A DNA stretch of 49,593 nucleotides from Iphinoe sp. HA4291-MV1 (GTDB lineage Bacteria > Cyanobacteriota > Cyanobacteriia > Cyanobacteriales > Nostocaceae). Below the pieces are notes generated by a model that made no database searches, was not told where the DNA came from, and was given only the letters and a program-made list of their open reading frames with translations. The position numbers were made by a program, and so were the translations under genes. Of the stretch, positions 35,336-43,455 are shown in pieces (the first letter of the stretch is position 1; every line of letters begins with the position of its first letter). Location: positions 1 through 49,593 of the forward strand of contig JAHHHH010000057.1 of the NCBI GenBank assembly GCA_019359415.1. Reading direction: 5' to 3'.

Positions 35336-36025
35336 ATGATTCAGAGTCTAACTATCATTCTCAACGCCCTACCAAATTTACTTCTTGGCGCTGTCGTCAC
35401 ACTTGAGATTACCGCGCTTTCAGTTGTTTTTGGCATGATTGGCGGCTCATTGATAGGAATTGCCCGACTTTCGCCAATTTTACCCTTACGCTGGGTAATT
35501 CGCGCTTATATTGATTTCTTTCGTGGTACACCTCTGCTTGTGCAGATTTTTATGATTTACTTCGGCGTTCCAGCACTGGCTCAAAGCATTGGCATACCTC
35601 TGCGTTTTGACCGTTTACTTGCTGCTGTAGTTGCTTTGAGCCTCAACTCTGCTGCATATATAGGTGAAATCGTTCGTGCGGGAATTCAATCTATTGAACC
35701 AGGACAAGCAGAAGCAGCAAACTCGCTGGGTATGAGTGGAGTGCAGACTATGCGCTACATCATCTTTCCCCAAGCGTTGCGCCGCATGATTCCACCACTA
35801 GGAAATGAATTTATTACCCTGCTTAAAGATACCAGTCTCGTATCAGTCATCGGCTTTGAAGAATTACTTCGACGCGGTCAATTAATTGTCGCTAATACTT
35901 ATAGTGCTTTCGAGATTTACACTGCAGTTGCCTTGGTTTATCTGGTTCTTACCTTAGCTTCATCTCAATTTTTCTCTTATTTAGAAGTTTGGATGAATCC
36001 AATTAGGCGTAAGAGAGCAAGATGA
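35336..36025 (+). CDS. Amino-acid ABC transporter permease (HisM/GlnP-type)
   Basis: A 229-residue inner membrane permease with about five TM helices. The binding-protein-dependent transport signature (EAA loop) is EAANSLGMSGVQTMRYIIFPQALRRMIPPLGNEF in pieces (about 130-160), which contacts the ATPase. ATG 35336 (MIQSLTIILNALP) is the start; the frame extends upstream only through the heptamer array. Homodimer with the divergent ATPase is expected. A strong hairpin follows at 36089-36132. Confidence 0.9.
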   Translation: MIQSLTIILNALPNLLLGAVVTLEITALSVVFGMIGGSLIGIARLSPILPLRWVIRAYIDFFRGTPLLVQIFMIYFGVPALAQSIGIPLRFDRLLAAVVALSLNSAAYIGEIVRAGIQSIEPGQAEAANSLGMSGVQTMRYIIFPQALRRMIPPLGNEFITLLKDTSLVSVIGFEELLRRGQLIVANTYSAFEIYTAVALVYLVLTLASSQFFSYLEVWMNPIRRKRAR

Positions 36026-36088
36026 ACCAGATTGACTATCTGAAATTATCTCGGCGTTGCTGAATTAAGGAATGATTTTTAGAATTTT

Positions 36089-36132
36089 GCCCTCATCCCC
36101 AACTCTTCTCCCAAAGGGTTGGGGATGAGGGC
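36089..36132 (+). terminator. 15-bp perfect hairpin after the permease gene
   Basis: GCCCTCATCCCCAAC (36089-36103) and GTTGGGGATGAGGGC (36118-36132) with a 14-base loop. It is 64 bp after the permease stop. No T run follows. The 'cctcatccccaactc' stem is a widespread cyanobacterial repeat, so the terminator role is a guess. Confidence 0.6.
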
Positions 36133-36147
36133 ATTCATTCTTACATT

Positions 36148-36359
36148 CAGTAGACCGAAAACTTTTGTCAGTCAACGCAAGAATGAGGGTTTGGGGCGAT
36201 GTTTTTGGCACAGGGTCGAGCGATCGCTTACCTTAGCAGGAGAACTCATCTACAACCCTATTGCTCAAAACGCAGATGATACGGGCATTCTGGCGGATTG
36301 TATACAATCCGCCAGAATGCCCCAATGGTAAGCCTTCTAGAAATCTTTTCGGTCTACTG
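36148..36359. mobile_element. 212-bp miniature inverted-repeat element (family A, copy 1)
   Basis: The ends CAGTAGACCGAAAA (36148-36161) and TTTTCGGTCTACTG (36346-36359) are perfect 14-bp inverted repeats. They are flanked by ACATT on both sides (36143-36147 and 36360-36364), a 5-bp target duplication. The inside has no open frame and holds a 40-bp perfect palindrome (36283-36322). Its length, end sequence and left-interior text (AAGAATGAGGGTTTG, GAGCGATCGCTT) match the element at 46060-46270. This is a MITE mobilised by an unidentified transposase that makes 5-bp duplications. Confidence 0.85.
36283..36322. repeat. 40-bp perfect palindrome
   Basis: GGGCATTCTGGCGGATTGTA (36283-36302) is followed without a spacer by its exact inverse (36303-36322). 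It lies inside the miniature element 36148-36359 and is absent from the related element at 46060-46270, so it may be a later nested insertion. Confidence 0.95.
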
Positions 36360-36574
36360 ACATTCAGCAATGCCATTATCTCTTCCATACAATCCTTAAT
36401 TATGAATTCTAGAGATGGTTGGGGTTGCGGGCTAACAATCCAACTGCACTGGACTCTGCCACAAGTCGCTGGTGGAGTCTTCCAGGTTGCTTGCAGCCAG
36501 AGTGAGTTGGGGCGTTAGCTGGCTTCGTTTCTGGATTGGGACGGTACACAGAGGCGATATGTAAGTATCCAAAA

Positions 36575-36904
36575 TCATGGAGCAACAACCCGTGTTTGAG
36601 CTTGTGAACGCGATTTCGGTTTGGTTTTCACTACAATTTCCACATCTCGACCCAAAGCGTTTAAGAAGCGAAACAGTCGCACAGTCGAAAAGCCCGATAA
36701 CTTTCCATTGATTAATGCTGATATTTTGGGCTGGTCAACTCCTAAAAGCTCTGCTGCCTCAGCCTGTGTCATTTGTTGCTTAGTAATAATGCTGCTGATC
36801 TTACGAGCAAGTTCTGCCTTGACAAGTAATTCGTCAGAGTTCTCTAAACCTAAGTCCGCAAACACATTGCCGCTACTTGCTTGTACTCCAATTTCCTGAG
36901 TCAT
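36575..36904 (-). CDS. XRE-type HTH antitoxin (HigA-like)
   Basis: A 109-residue protein with an HTH_XRE domain in residues about 35-85 (MTQAEAAELLGVDQPKISALINGKLSGFS), preceded by a short acidic N-terminus (VFADLGLENSDELLVKAEL) typical of HigA2-like antitoxins. It should neutralise the toxin encoded just upstream and repress the operon. Its ATG overlaps the toxin stop by four bases (ATGA-type coupling). The C-terminal tail is basic (TKPKSRSQAQTRVVAP). Confidence 0.9.
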   Translation of the reverse strand: MTQEIGVQASSGNVFADLGLENSDELLVKAELARKISSIITKQQMTQAEAAELLGVDQPKISALINGKLSGFSTVRLFRFLNALGRDVEIVVKTKPKSRSQAQTRVVAP

Positions 36905-37284
36905 GATTCACTCTCCTGCTGCTTGCTGTAATTCTCTGAGTGATGTTCCTTTGCTCGTTTAAACCTTGCTTCGATCAATTCAATATCTTGCTTTGGTGTA
37001 GCAATGCCTTGCTTTGATTTCTTTTGAAAAGCATGCAAGACGTAAACCACACCAGCAAGTTTTACCGTGTAAACGGCTCGGTAAGTGTCTCCATCAAAGT
37101 CTTCCACTACTTCAAGTACCCCAGCTCCTTTAAATCCCTTGAGTGGTTTGGCTGAAGGATGCTTCTCACCACATTGAGCCAAGTACAAGGCATAACCAAT
37201 AACCTGCTGAACGTTCTCTGGGAACTCTTTCAAATCCTCAAGGGAACTTCCAACCCACTCAACTGGCTTCAACGATGCGCTCAT
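36901..37284 (-). CDS. HigB-like toxin (RelE/Gp49 family, DUF891)
   Basis: A 127-residue protein of the phage Gp49-like/HigB family: VEWVGSSLEDLKEFPENVQQVIGYALYLAQ, then KPLKGFKGAGVLEVVEDFDGDTYRAVYTVKLAGVVYVLHAFQKKS in pieces, the RelE-fold core with the YxxxF.KKS basic motif. The family cleaves ribosome-bound mRNA. Toxin-first order and the four-base overlap match HigBA loci. The C-terminal tail is charged. The operator upstream (37291-37314) supports autoregulation. Confidence 0.9.
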   Translation of the reverse strand: MSASLKPVEWVGSSLEDLKEFPENVQQVIGYALYLAQCGEKHPSAKPLKGFKGAGVLEVVEDFDGDTYRAVYTVKLAGVVYVLHAFQKKSKQGIATPKQDIELIEARFKRAKEHHSENYSKQQESES

Positions 37285-37290
37285 ATCTTA

Positions 37291-37314
37291 TAATATGCTA
37301 ATTTTGGCATATTA
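37291..37314. promoter_or_regulatory. Palindromic operator candidate of the toxin-antitoxin operon
   Basis: TAATATGC (37291-37298) and GCATATTA (37307-37314), 8-bp inverted half-sites with an 8-base spacer. It lies 7 bp upstream of the toxin start codon, where an antitoxin dimer would block transcription. The ribosome-binding site is not obvious, so the mRNA may be nearly leaderless. Confidence 0.6.
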
Positions 37315-37352
37315 TTGTCAATAGGAGCTTTACATTTGGATCCCAAAGGAAC

Positions 37353-38660
37353 TTAAATCTTCCACATTGACACAACTTGTTTCCCTATCACAACCAACGC
37401 AACACTAATCATCACAATCAGTGTTACCTTACCACCAGGAACAAGCAGTTGACTTGTGTGATTTGATTGTTTCTGCTCTTGACGTTGTTTCCAAGTCATC
37501 AACGCAGGAAGAATACCAGCTAAAACTGAAATACTATATGTTCCAGCATAGTCTAGAGCAGCCAAGAAGATATTAGGATTAAGCGCTCCAAGACTCATAG
37601 GCGGAAAAAGAACCAGTGAATAAAGCGCTAGACGTTTAAAAGGTTCATTGGGTGCAGAAATATCTTTGAAGAAATCCAGTAAGCCGTACACAAACCCAAT
37701 GAATGATGTGACAATAGCAAACTCAGAGAAAACGGACACTAACACTCCTAACCATTCTCCCGCGCCACCATTACGTAGAATTTGCAGTGGATCAAAAACA
37801 GTTCTGCCAGCAGAGATACCTTGTACCATATCAGGACTGATGCTTTCCAAAATCACGACATTCCAAGCCAAGAACATGATCAAGGGAATCACAGAACCAA
37901 TAAAGATGGACTGACGTATCTTGTAGGCATCACCTTCTAGCTGAGTCACAACAGTTGGCACAACATTATGGTAAAATAGCGCCACAAACATCACTGAAAC
38001 CGCTGGAGGAAGCGCACTCCAATTTTGAAATGAGAAAGAGGAAGTCTCAAGCTGCGTTGCTCCTAATAACAACAGTCCCAGAAATGAAGCAAGGACAATT
38101 GCCACAAACGCGCTGTTCAATTTCTCCACAAATCTTTCTCGCCCAAGGTACATGATGCCACCAAATAAGAGAGTGAACGCCGTTGTCCCCACCCAAGGAG
38201 ACAGAACATTCTGCACACCTAACATTTTTTCAACAGCGGATACTAAAATCTCTCCACCTTGAGCAACATACGCCACAAGCAAGGCGTAGTGCAAGAACAA
38301 ATACGCACAACCAGCAACCCGCGCACCCAGCTTCCCAAGCGTCCTCTCAACCATTATCAACAAACCTAAACTCGGACGCCCCACAAGACGCATCGTGCTC
38401 AAAGTGACTTCTGCAATCAAAAGACCTGAAACTAAAGTGTAGAGCCAAACAGCAATAAGTAGAACTGTCGATGGCACAACACCAGATGGCAGAGTTACCG
38501 CAGGCAATGCAAGAATACCAGCACCAACCGTCGTTCCAGCAATAAGTGCAGTATTTCCTAAAACACTACCTGGTTGATGACTGAGCTTATTGCCATAGAG
38601 TTCAAGGTTAGAAAACAACCGAGTGACTTGTGGGGTATCCGATTTGAGAACAACCTTCAT
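37353..38660 (-). CDS. Aromatic amino-acid permease (TyrP/Mtr, HAAAP family)
   Basis: A 435-residue integral membrane protein with about eleven TM helices. The first helix has GNTALIAGTTVGAGILALPAVT, the GAG(I/L)ALP sequence diagnostic of the hydroxy/aromatic amino-acid permeases; later segments include LFYHNVVPTVVTQLEGD. It probably imports tryptophan or tyrosine by proton symport. ATG 38660 is preferred to the TTG at 38702. It adds another amino-acid transporter to this region. About 69 bp separate its stop from the toxin gene start. Confidence 0.88.
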   Translation of the reverse strand: MKVVLKSDTPQVTRLFSNLELYGNKLSHQPGSVLGNTALIAGTTVGAGILALPAVTLPSGVVPSTVLLIAVWLYTLVSGLLIAEVTLSTMRLVGRPSLGLLIMVERTLGKLGARVAGCAYLFLHYALLVAYVAQGGEILVSAVEKMLGVQNVLSPWVGTTAFTLLFGGIMYLGRERFVEKLNSAFVAIVLASFLGLLLLGATQLETSSFSFQNWSALPPAVSVMFVALFYHNVVPTVVTQLEGDAYKIRQSIFIGSVIPLIMFLAWNVVILESISPDMVQGISAGRTVFDPLQILRNGGAGEWLGVLVSVFSEFAIVTSFIGFVYGLLDFFKDISAPNEPFKRLALYSLVLFPPMSLGALNPNIFLAALDYAGTYSISVLAGILPALMTWKQRQEQKQSNHTSQLLVPGGKVTLIVMISVALVVIGKQVVSMWKI

Positions 38661-38885
38661 ATGGGTACGACTAAGGTAAGTACATTCTGAAATAATTTGC
38701 AACAGAACATAAACTAATGTAAATTATCTTAGCAAAAACTCTTCCAGGATTTCCGCACTGAGCTTGTCCAGAAGCAGCTAAAAATTCCGGAGTAAGCTCC
38801 GCTAACGCGTTATTTTCTAGTAAAAAGAAAGAACACTGATGCTGTAAACTTTTTACATATTTTTCGTGAGTGCGTTTATACCCCG

Positions 38886-39779
38886 ATGGCGAAACCCGCA
38901 GATGTCAGCACCAAAAGATTAATCAGCCTTGCACCCAACAACTGGGTAAAATGGGTAACAAAAATTCCCGACATTGTAGCAGGGGAAATTCTCGACTCAC
39001 AATTTCAGTGGATTAGCCGAGAAAGTGACGTTTTAATCAGCGTCGAGAGCCAGCAATACGGAAAATTTCTCGTTCTTAACGAATTACAACTGCGCTATCA
39101 AACTCAAATGCCACGGCGGATGCGTGCTTATGCTGCATTGGCAGAAGAAAAATATAAATTACTAACATATCCTGTATTAATAAATATTCTCCAAACGAGC
39201 GATACGGAAATACCAACAAGTTTCACATCAAATATTGCCGGATTACGGGCAATACAAGATTATCGCGTAATTAATCTATGGGAGGTTGATGTCAATATTG
39301 CATTTCAACAACCTTTACCATCTTTACTTCCTTTTGTACCCATTCTCAAAGGAGGTGAGAATGAGTCTACAATTCGAGAAGCATTGCAAATACTGCGTGC
39401 TGATGCACAACTAAATCAATTGGAAACCGTCTTAGCTTTCTTTGCTACATTTGTACTAGAGAGTGCCTTAGTTCAGGAAATCATGAGGTGGGACATGAGT
39501 GTGTTACGGGAATCACCTTGGTATCAGGAGATTTTGCGTGAAGGAGAAGCACGCGGAGAAGCACGCGGAGAAGCACGCGGAGAAGCACGCGGAGAAGCAC
39601 GCGGACGCAGAGAAGAATTATTATCAGGCATTGAATTGGCTTTGGAGATTAAATTTGGTAATTCCGGCTTAGAATTAATGTCTATGATTGATCAAATTAC
39701 TGATTTACAGCAATTAAAGGCGATTCAACAAGCTATCAAAACTGTAAACTCAGTTGAGGAGTTACGACAACTGTTTTAG
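38886..39779 (+). CDS. Rpn/PD-(D/E)XK-type protein with GEAR repeats
   Basis: A 297-residue protein of the large cyanobacterial Rpn/transposase-nuclease-like group. PDIVAGEILDSQFQWISRESDVLISVESQQYGKFLVLNELQLRYQ in pieces (about 27-78) contains the expected Asp and Glu-x-Gln of the nuclease core. The C-terminal part (about 250-297) is the DUF4351-like tail LELMSMIDQITDLQQLKAIQQAI. Between them, five GEAR units are encoded by a 12-bp repeat. Rpn proteins promote recA-independent recombination or act in anti-phage defence in other bacteria; role here not shown. Confidence 0.75.
   Translation: MAKPADVSTKRLISLAPNNWVKWVTKIPDIVAGEILDSQFQWISRESDVLISVESQQYGKFLVLNELQLRYQTQMPRRMRAYAALAEEKYKLLTYPVLINILQTSDTEIPTSFTSNIAGLRAIQDYRVINLWEVDVNIAFQQPLPSLLPFVPILKGGENESTIREALQILRADAQLNQLETVLAFFATFVLESALVQEIMRWDMSVLRESPWYQEILREGEARGEARGEARGEARGEARGRREELLSGIELALEIKFGNSGLELMSMIDQITDLQQLKAIQQAIKTVNSVEELRQLF
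39544..39603. repeat. 12-bp tandem repeat in coding sequence (GEAR units)
   Basis: Five copies of GAAGCACGCGGA in tandem, each encoding E-A-R-G. Such units form a flexible charged linker before the C-terminal helical part. Copy number is likely variable by slippage. Confidence 0.95.
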
Positions 39780-39969
39780 TACGATTCAATTTACATTGCG
39801 AGCACGCGTGATAACGCAAGGCTATTGCGCAGAGCGCAGTGTCCCTTGGGTAATCGCTGCCACAATTTTAGAAGATTAATCAAACTAGAGTTTATTGAGA
39901 TTAATTATCACTATTTCTTTGATCCCACACAAGTTAGATGACTGACTGTCAAGTACTCTACTATCTTCA

Positions 39970-40593
39970 TCAAGAAAGAGGAAACCAATTTAACCAAGCG
40001 TTCCAATTTTGCACGATTTCTGCAAATTCTGCGTAACCTGCTGCTTTGGGATGAGCACCATCATTCGCTCTTGCTTCATCTAGCCAAATATTTGACTTTT
40101 CCAAAATAGGAAAAATATCCAAATAAGGTATATCGAGTTCATCACAAACCAGAGCAAATTGTTTAGATAAATTAGCTATTCTCTGATTTCTCCCATCTTG
40201 TTCTTCATCTCCACAAGCCGGTGGACCTACCATTAAAACAGGATACAACTGTTTAGCTGTACTCAAAATATTGCGGACATTTTCTATTGATTCTGCCAAT
40301 TCAACACGAGGTTTACCATTTACCAGTGTTGTATCATTCACCCCAAAAGAAAATATAACCCTACCGTCGTATTCTTTTGGTAAACGATAAGAAACTTCTC
40401 TTAACCAACGTTGTCTTAGCTCTGTACTCGTTTCCCGTCTTACTCCCAAATTATAAAAGGTAATATCATAGCCTTTTCTATAGGCATCAACACAGATTCT
40501 TCCAGTCCATCCAAGAAATTCAGGATCGCCAGTACCGTTGACAAATGATTCGCCAAGGAAGCAAATCCTGATTTGTGGTCGATATTCTGACAT
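39970..40593 (-). CDS. SGNH/GDSL-type hydrolase
   Basis: A 207-residue single-domain SGNH enzyme. Block I is CFLGESFVNGTGD with GES in place of GDS (nucleophile Ser about 16), block II is YNLGVRRETS, block III is FSFGVNDTT (Asn) and block V is NDGAHPKAAGYAEFA (Asp and His). No signal peptide, so probably cytosolic esterase/lipase-like; substrate unknown. The start is ATG 40593. Confidence 0.88.
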   Translation of the reverse strand: MSEYRPQIRICFLGESFVNGTGDPEFLGWTGRICVDAYRKGYDITFYNLGVRRETSTELRQRWLREVSYRLPKEYDGRVIFSFGVNDTTLVNGKPRVELAESIENVRNILSTAKQLYPVLMVGPPACGDEEQDGRNQRIANLSKQFALVCDELDIPYLDIFPILEKSNIWLDEARANDGAHPKAAGYAEFAEIVQNWNAWLNWFPLS

Positions 40594-40970
40594 AATTCAG
40601 GCATACAAGCAAATATACTTAAATTTATCAAAAAAAAACTGCTTTCTTTGCTACAGCTATTTGACTTTTGAGCAGGAAATTTCAAGTTGATGTTAAATCT
40701 AAACAGTTGATAACCAAAAGTTAACGAGGTAAGGGTATATTCCATTCTGGGAATAGTAGATTTTCCTAACAATATTTACGAGTAGAGTAGTGCAAAAAAT
40801 AAAGTACTGTTACTCGATCTAAATACTGTACTATATAGATATCTTTGCCAGTAAACCTGTTTGGAAAGAACTATTCTCAATACAATTGCTGTTTCAATAC
40901 TTGACAAAACAGCAATAATTTGCATTAGACAAGAAATCTTACCTTGCCTTATTCAACTTGAGGATAAAAA
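40594..40970. other. Divergent intergenic region
   Basis: AT-rich and without a supported gene. It should carry the promoters of the SGNH hydrolase and of the hydroxylase-like gene, whose ribosome-binding site GAGG lies at 40960-40963. Confidence 0.5.
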
Positions 40971-41477
40971 ATGCTTAAGGCGATCGCATCTGCCTGGATA
41001 CTACTTGTTGTTGGCGACTTCCTTTCTACCTTTTGTTATCACATACCTGAACATGTTTTTGGTATCCTTCACTTACGAACTCATCACTCCTACAAGAAGA
41101 ACTTTCGCCATTATGCCATCCTGACGTTTAATCCCCAGGTTCTTCTAGATGGTGTTCTGGGTGCTTTACCTTATTTACTGGTAGCAACAGTTCTATGGTT
41201 CTTTTCCCCTATTGGTGTTTTGTGTGGGCTACTATTTGGTCAGTTTCATGTATGGTGGAGACATACAAGTACCTTGGGTTGGCAAACTCCAAAGTCAGTG
41301 GATTTTTTGTGCCGAATTCTATTTATCACGACTCCAGAAAGACATTGGCAACACCATCAAAAAACTAACCAAGGTTACGGTGATATTTTTACATTTTTTG
41401 AACAGCCAGCCAAAGGTTGGTTGCGTCTACTACGCCTATTGAGGTTGCGTTTCTCGCACCTACTTGTACCTCAATGA
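40971..41477 (+). CDS. Fatty-acid hydroxylase/sterol desaturase superfamily protein
   Basis: A 168-residue membrane protein with the eight-His di-iron pattern: HIPEH, HLRTHHS, FHVWWRHTS and HWQHHQK. Short for the superfamily (usually 200-300), but all His boxes are present. It would hydroxylate or desaturate a lipid or carotenoid-like substrate with O2. ATG 40971 has GAGG about eight bases upstream. It is convergent with bgtA-like ATPase, 12 bp between stops. Confidence 0.82.
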   Translation: MLKAIASAWILLVVGDFLSTFCYHIPEHVFGILHLRTHHSYKKNFRHYAILTFNPQVLLDGVLGALPYLLVATVLWFFSPIGVLCGLLFGQFHVWWRHTSTLGWQTPKSVDFLCRILFITTPERHWQHHQKTNQGYGDIFTFFEQPAKGWLRLLRLLRLRFSHLLVPQ

Positions 41478-41489
41478 TATTAGTGTATA

Positions 41490-42230
41490 CTAAAGGATTT
41501 GAGATAGGAACTTGCGAGTGCGATCGTGCTTTGGGTTTTGAAAGAAAGTACTTGGCGTAGCTTCCTCGACAATCGTACCGCTATCCATCAGAATCACGCG
41601 ATCGGCAACTTCGCGAGCAAATCCCACTTCATGAGTAACCACCACCATTGTCATACCGTCAGTAGCGAGGGTTTTGATAACGTCCAAAACCTCTCGCACC
41701 ATCTCCGGATCTAAAGCAGAAGTGGGTTCATCAAAAAGCATAACTTTAGGCTGCATAGCCAATGCTCTAGCAATGGCTACCCGTTGCTGCTGTCCACCTG
41801 ACAATTGTCCTGGATATTTCTGTGCTTGTTCCAAAATTCCCACTCGCTCTAGCAACTGCATCGCCACTTCTTCTGCTTTGACTTTCGTCCACTTGCGCAC
41901 CCAAGTTGGTGCCAAAGTGATATTTTGCAGCACACTCAAGTGAGGAAACAAATTGAACTGTTGAAACACCATTCCTACTTCTCGTCGAATTGCCTCAATA
42001 TTTTTCAGGTCATTCGTCAGGTTAATACCATCAATTTCAATTCGTCCCTGTTGATATTCTTCTAAAGCATTAAAGGTGCGAATAAAAGTCGATTTCCCTG
42101 AACCCGAAGGTCCCATCAAAACCACCACTTCTCCCCGATGTACTATCAGGCTAACACCTTGGAGAACGTGAAATTTTCCATACCACTTATGGACATCTTG
42201 AGCAATAATAATAGGCTGTTGTAAATTCAT
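41490..42230 (-). CDS. bgtA: Amino-acid ABC transporter ATPase (BgtA-like)
   Basis: A 246-residue ABC ATPase: Walker [10 protein letters not shown]-loop [13 protein letters not shown], signature [15 protein letters not shown], Walker [13 protein letters not shown], His switch VVTHEVGF. The last gene of a natF-natG-natH-bgtA-like operon; in Anabaena this ATPase serves both the N-II (NatFGH) and basic amino-acid systems. The symbol is assigned by operon order from memory, not by alignment. Unusually, 184 bp of heptamer arrays separate it from the permease gene. Confidence 0.85.
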   Translation of the reverse strand: MNLQQPIIIAQDVHKWYGKFHVLQGVSLIVHRGEVVVLMGPSGSGKSTFIRTFNALEEYQQGRIEIDGINLTNDLKNIEAIRREVGMVFQQFNLFPHLSVLQNITLAPTWVRKWTKVKAEEVAMQLLERVGILEQAQKYPGQLSGGQQQRVAIARALAMQPKVMLFDEPTSALDPEMVREVLDVIKTLATDGMTMVVVTHEVGFAREVADRVILMDSGTIVEEATPSTFFQNPKHDRTRKFLSQIL

Positions 42231-42232
42231 AA

Positions 42233-42323
42233 TTATTAGTTATTAGTTATTAGTTATTAGTTATTAGTTATTAGTTATTAGTTATTAGTTATTAGTTATT
42301 AGTTATTAGTTATTAGTTATTAG
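42233..42323. repeat. Thirteen tandem TTATTAG heptamers
   Basis: Thirteen exact units, ending one base before a second, unrelated heptamer array (42325-42408). STRR-type repeat located between two genes of one operon. Confidence 0.97.
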
Positions 42324-42324
42324 T

Positions 42325-42408
42325 CATTGCCCATTGCCCATTGCCCATTGCCCATTGCCCATTGCCCATTGCCCATTGCCCATTGCCCATTGCCCATTGC
42401 CCATTGCC
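42325..42408. repeat. Twelve tandem CATTGCC heptamers
   Basis: Twelve exact units, adjacent to the TTATTAG array. The unit is the complement type of the TGGGCAA family found in the helicase, glycosyltransferase and priA genes. The array ends 7 bp before the natH stop codon (42415). Confidence 0.97.
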
Positions 42409-42414
42409 CCCTCA

Positions 42415-43446
42415 TCACCGTTGACCTACACCCAACTGCTTTTCTAAACGTCGAGAAGCTAGGGACATGGAATAGCAAAAGACCCAATAAATAAATCCAA
42501 TGAACAAATAGACTTCTGCATAGCGATCAAGAAATTGAGGTTGAGCCAGGATAGCACGAGAAACTCCTGTTAATTCCAATAATCCAACAATTGATAACAA
42601 GGAGGTGTCTTTAAACAAACCGATAAATTGACCAACAAGAGCTGGGATAACGGCACGTAGCGCTTGGGGAAGAACAATAAGTAGCATTGTAAGGGGAGCA
42701 TTCAATCCCAGTGCAATAGCCGCTTCAAGTTGTCCGCGTGGAATTGATTGAAGACCACCACGTACATTTTCTGCTAAATAAGCAGCACTAAATAAAATTA
42801 AACCAGCAATTCCTCTTAAAACTCTGTCTAAACGATATTCTACTGGCAAGAACAAAGATAACATCACTTGAGCAAAGAACAAAACTCCAATCAGTGGCAG
42901 TCCTCGGATAATTTCAATGTAGAGGATACTAAACCAACGTATAATAGGCAACTGACTCTGACGACCCAACGCCAATAAAACACCCAAGGGAAAGGAGAGA
43001 ACAATACTAATCACCGCCATCACCAAAGTGAGCAGCAAACCATTCCACAAACTGCTTTCTACTGGTTGCAGTCCAAAGCCTCCCCCAACAAGCCATAGGA
43101 TAATTGGAAAGGAAAGCGTCCACCCAAAGGGTAGCCAACTGTTCATCTGATGGGGTAAGCGTTTCGTAAAAGTTCCCCATGACAAGCCAGCCAGACAAAG
43201 AATAATGAAGAGTGCTAGCCAAAGTCGCCAAGTTAGTTCTTGCGGGAAACGACCAACAAAAAATAAAGATAAGTTGGCTGTGATAACTTGCCATTTTGCT
43301 TGAGTTAATACCCAAGTCAGGATACCTTTGATACTAAAGACGAGCAGATAGAGACAGACAACAGTAAAAATACTGTTGTACCAGTTATTAAATAGATTTT
43401 TATATAGCCATTGTAGGATAGTAGGCTTTTGATTTTTAAAAACCAT
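42415..43446 (-). CDS. natH: Amino-acid ABC transporter permease 2 (NatH-like)
   Basis: A 343-residue permease with an N-terminal extension and the EAA loop EAAIALGLNAPLTMLLIVLPQALRAVIPALVGQF in pieces (about 230-265). Forms the membrane channel together with the NatG-like protein. It starts 9 bp from the stop of natG, so the genes are coupled. This extended architecture is as in AapM/BztC. The symbol rests on operon order. Confidence 0.85.
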   Translation of the reverse strand: MVFKNQKPTILQWLYKNLFNNWYNSIFTVVCLYLLVFSIKGILTWVLTQAKWQVITANLSLFFVGRFPQELTWRLWLALFIILCLAGLSWGTFTKRLPHQMNSWLPFGWTLSFPIILWLVGGGFGLQPVESSLWNGLLLTLVMAVISIVLSFPLGVLLALGRQSQLPIIRWFSILYIEIIRGLPLIGVLFFAQVMLSLFLPVEYRLDRVLRGIAGLILFSAAYLAENVRGGLQSIPRGQLEAAIALGLNAPLTMLLIVLPQALRAVIPALVGQFIGLFKDTSLLSIVGLLELTGVSRAILAQPQFLDRYAEVYLFIGFIYWVFCYSMSLASRRLEKQLGVGQR

Positions 43447-43455
43447 CTGAAAAAC

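Noticed and set aside
42233-42408. Possible CRISPR or origin iterons
   Set aside because: Seven-base units without spacers match STRR repeats; no DnaA-box cluster or rep gene nearby.
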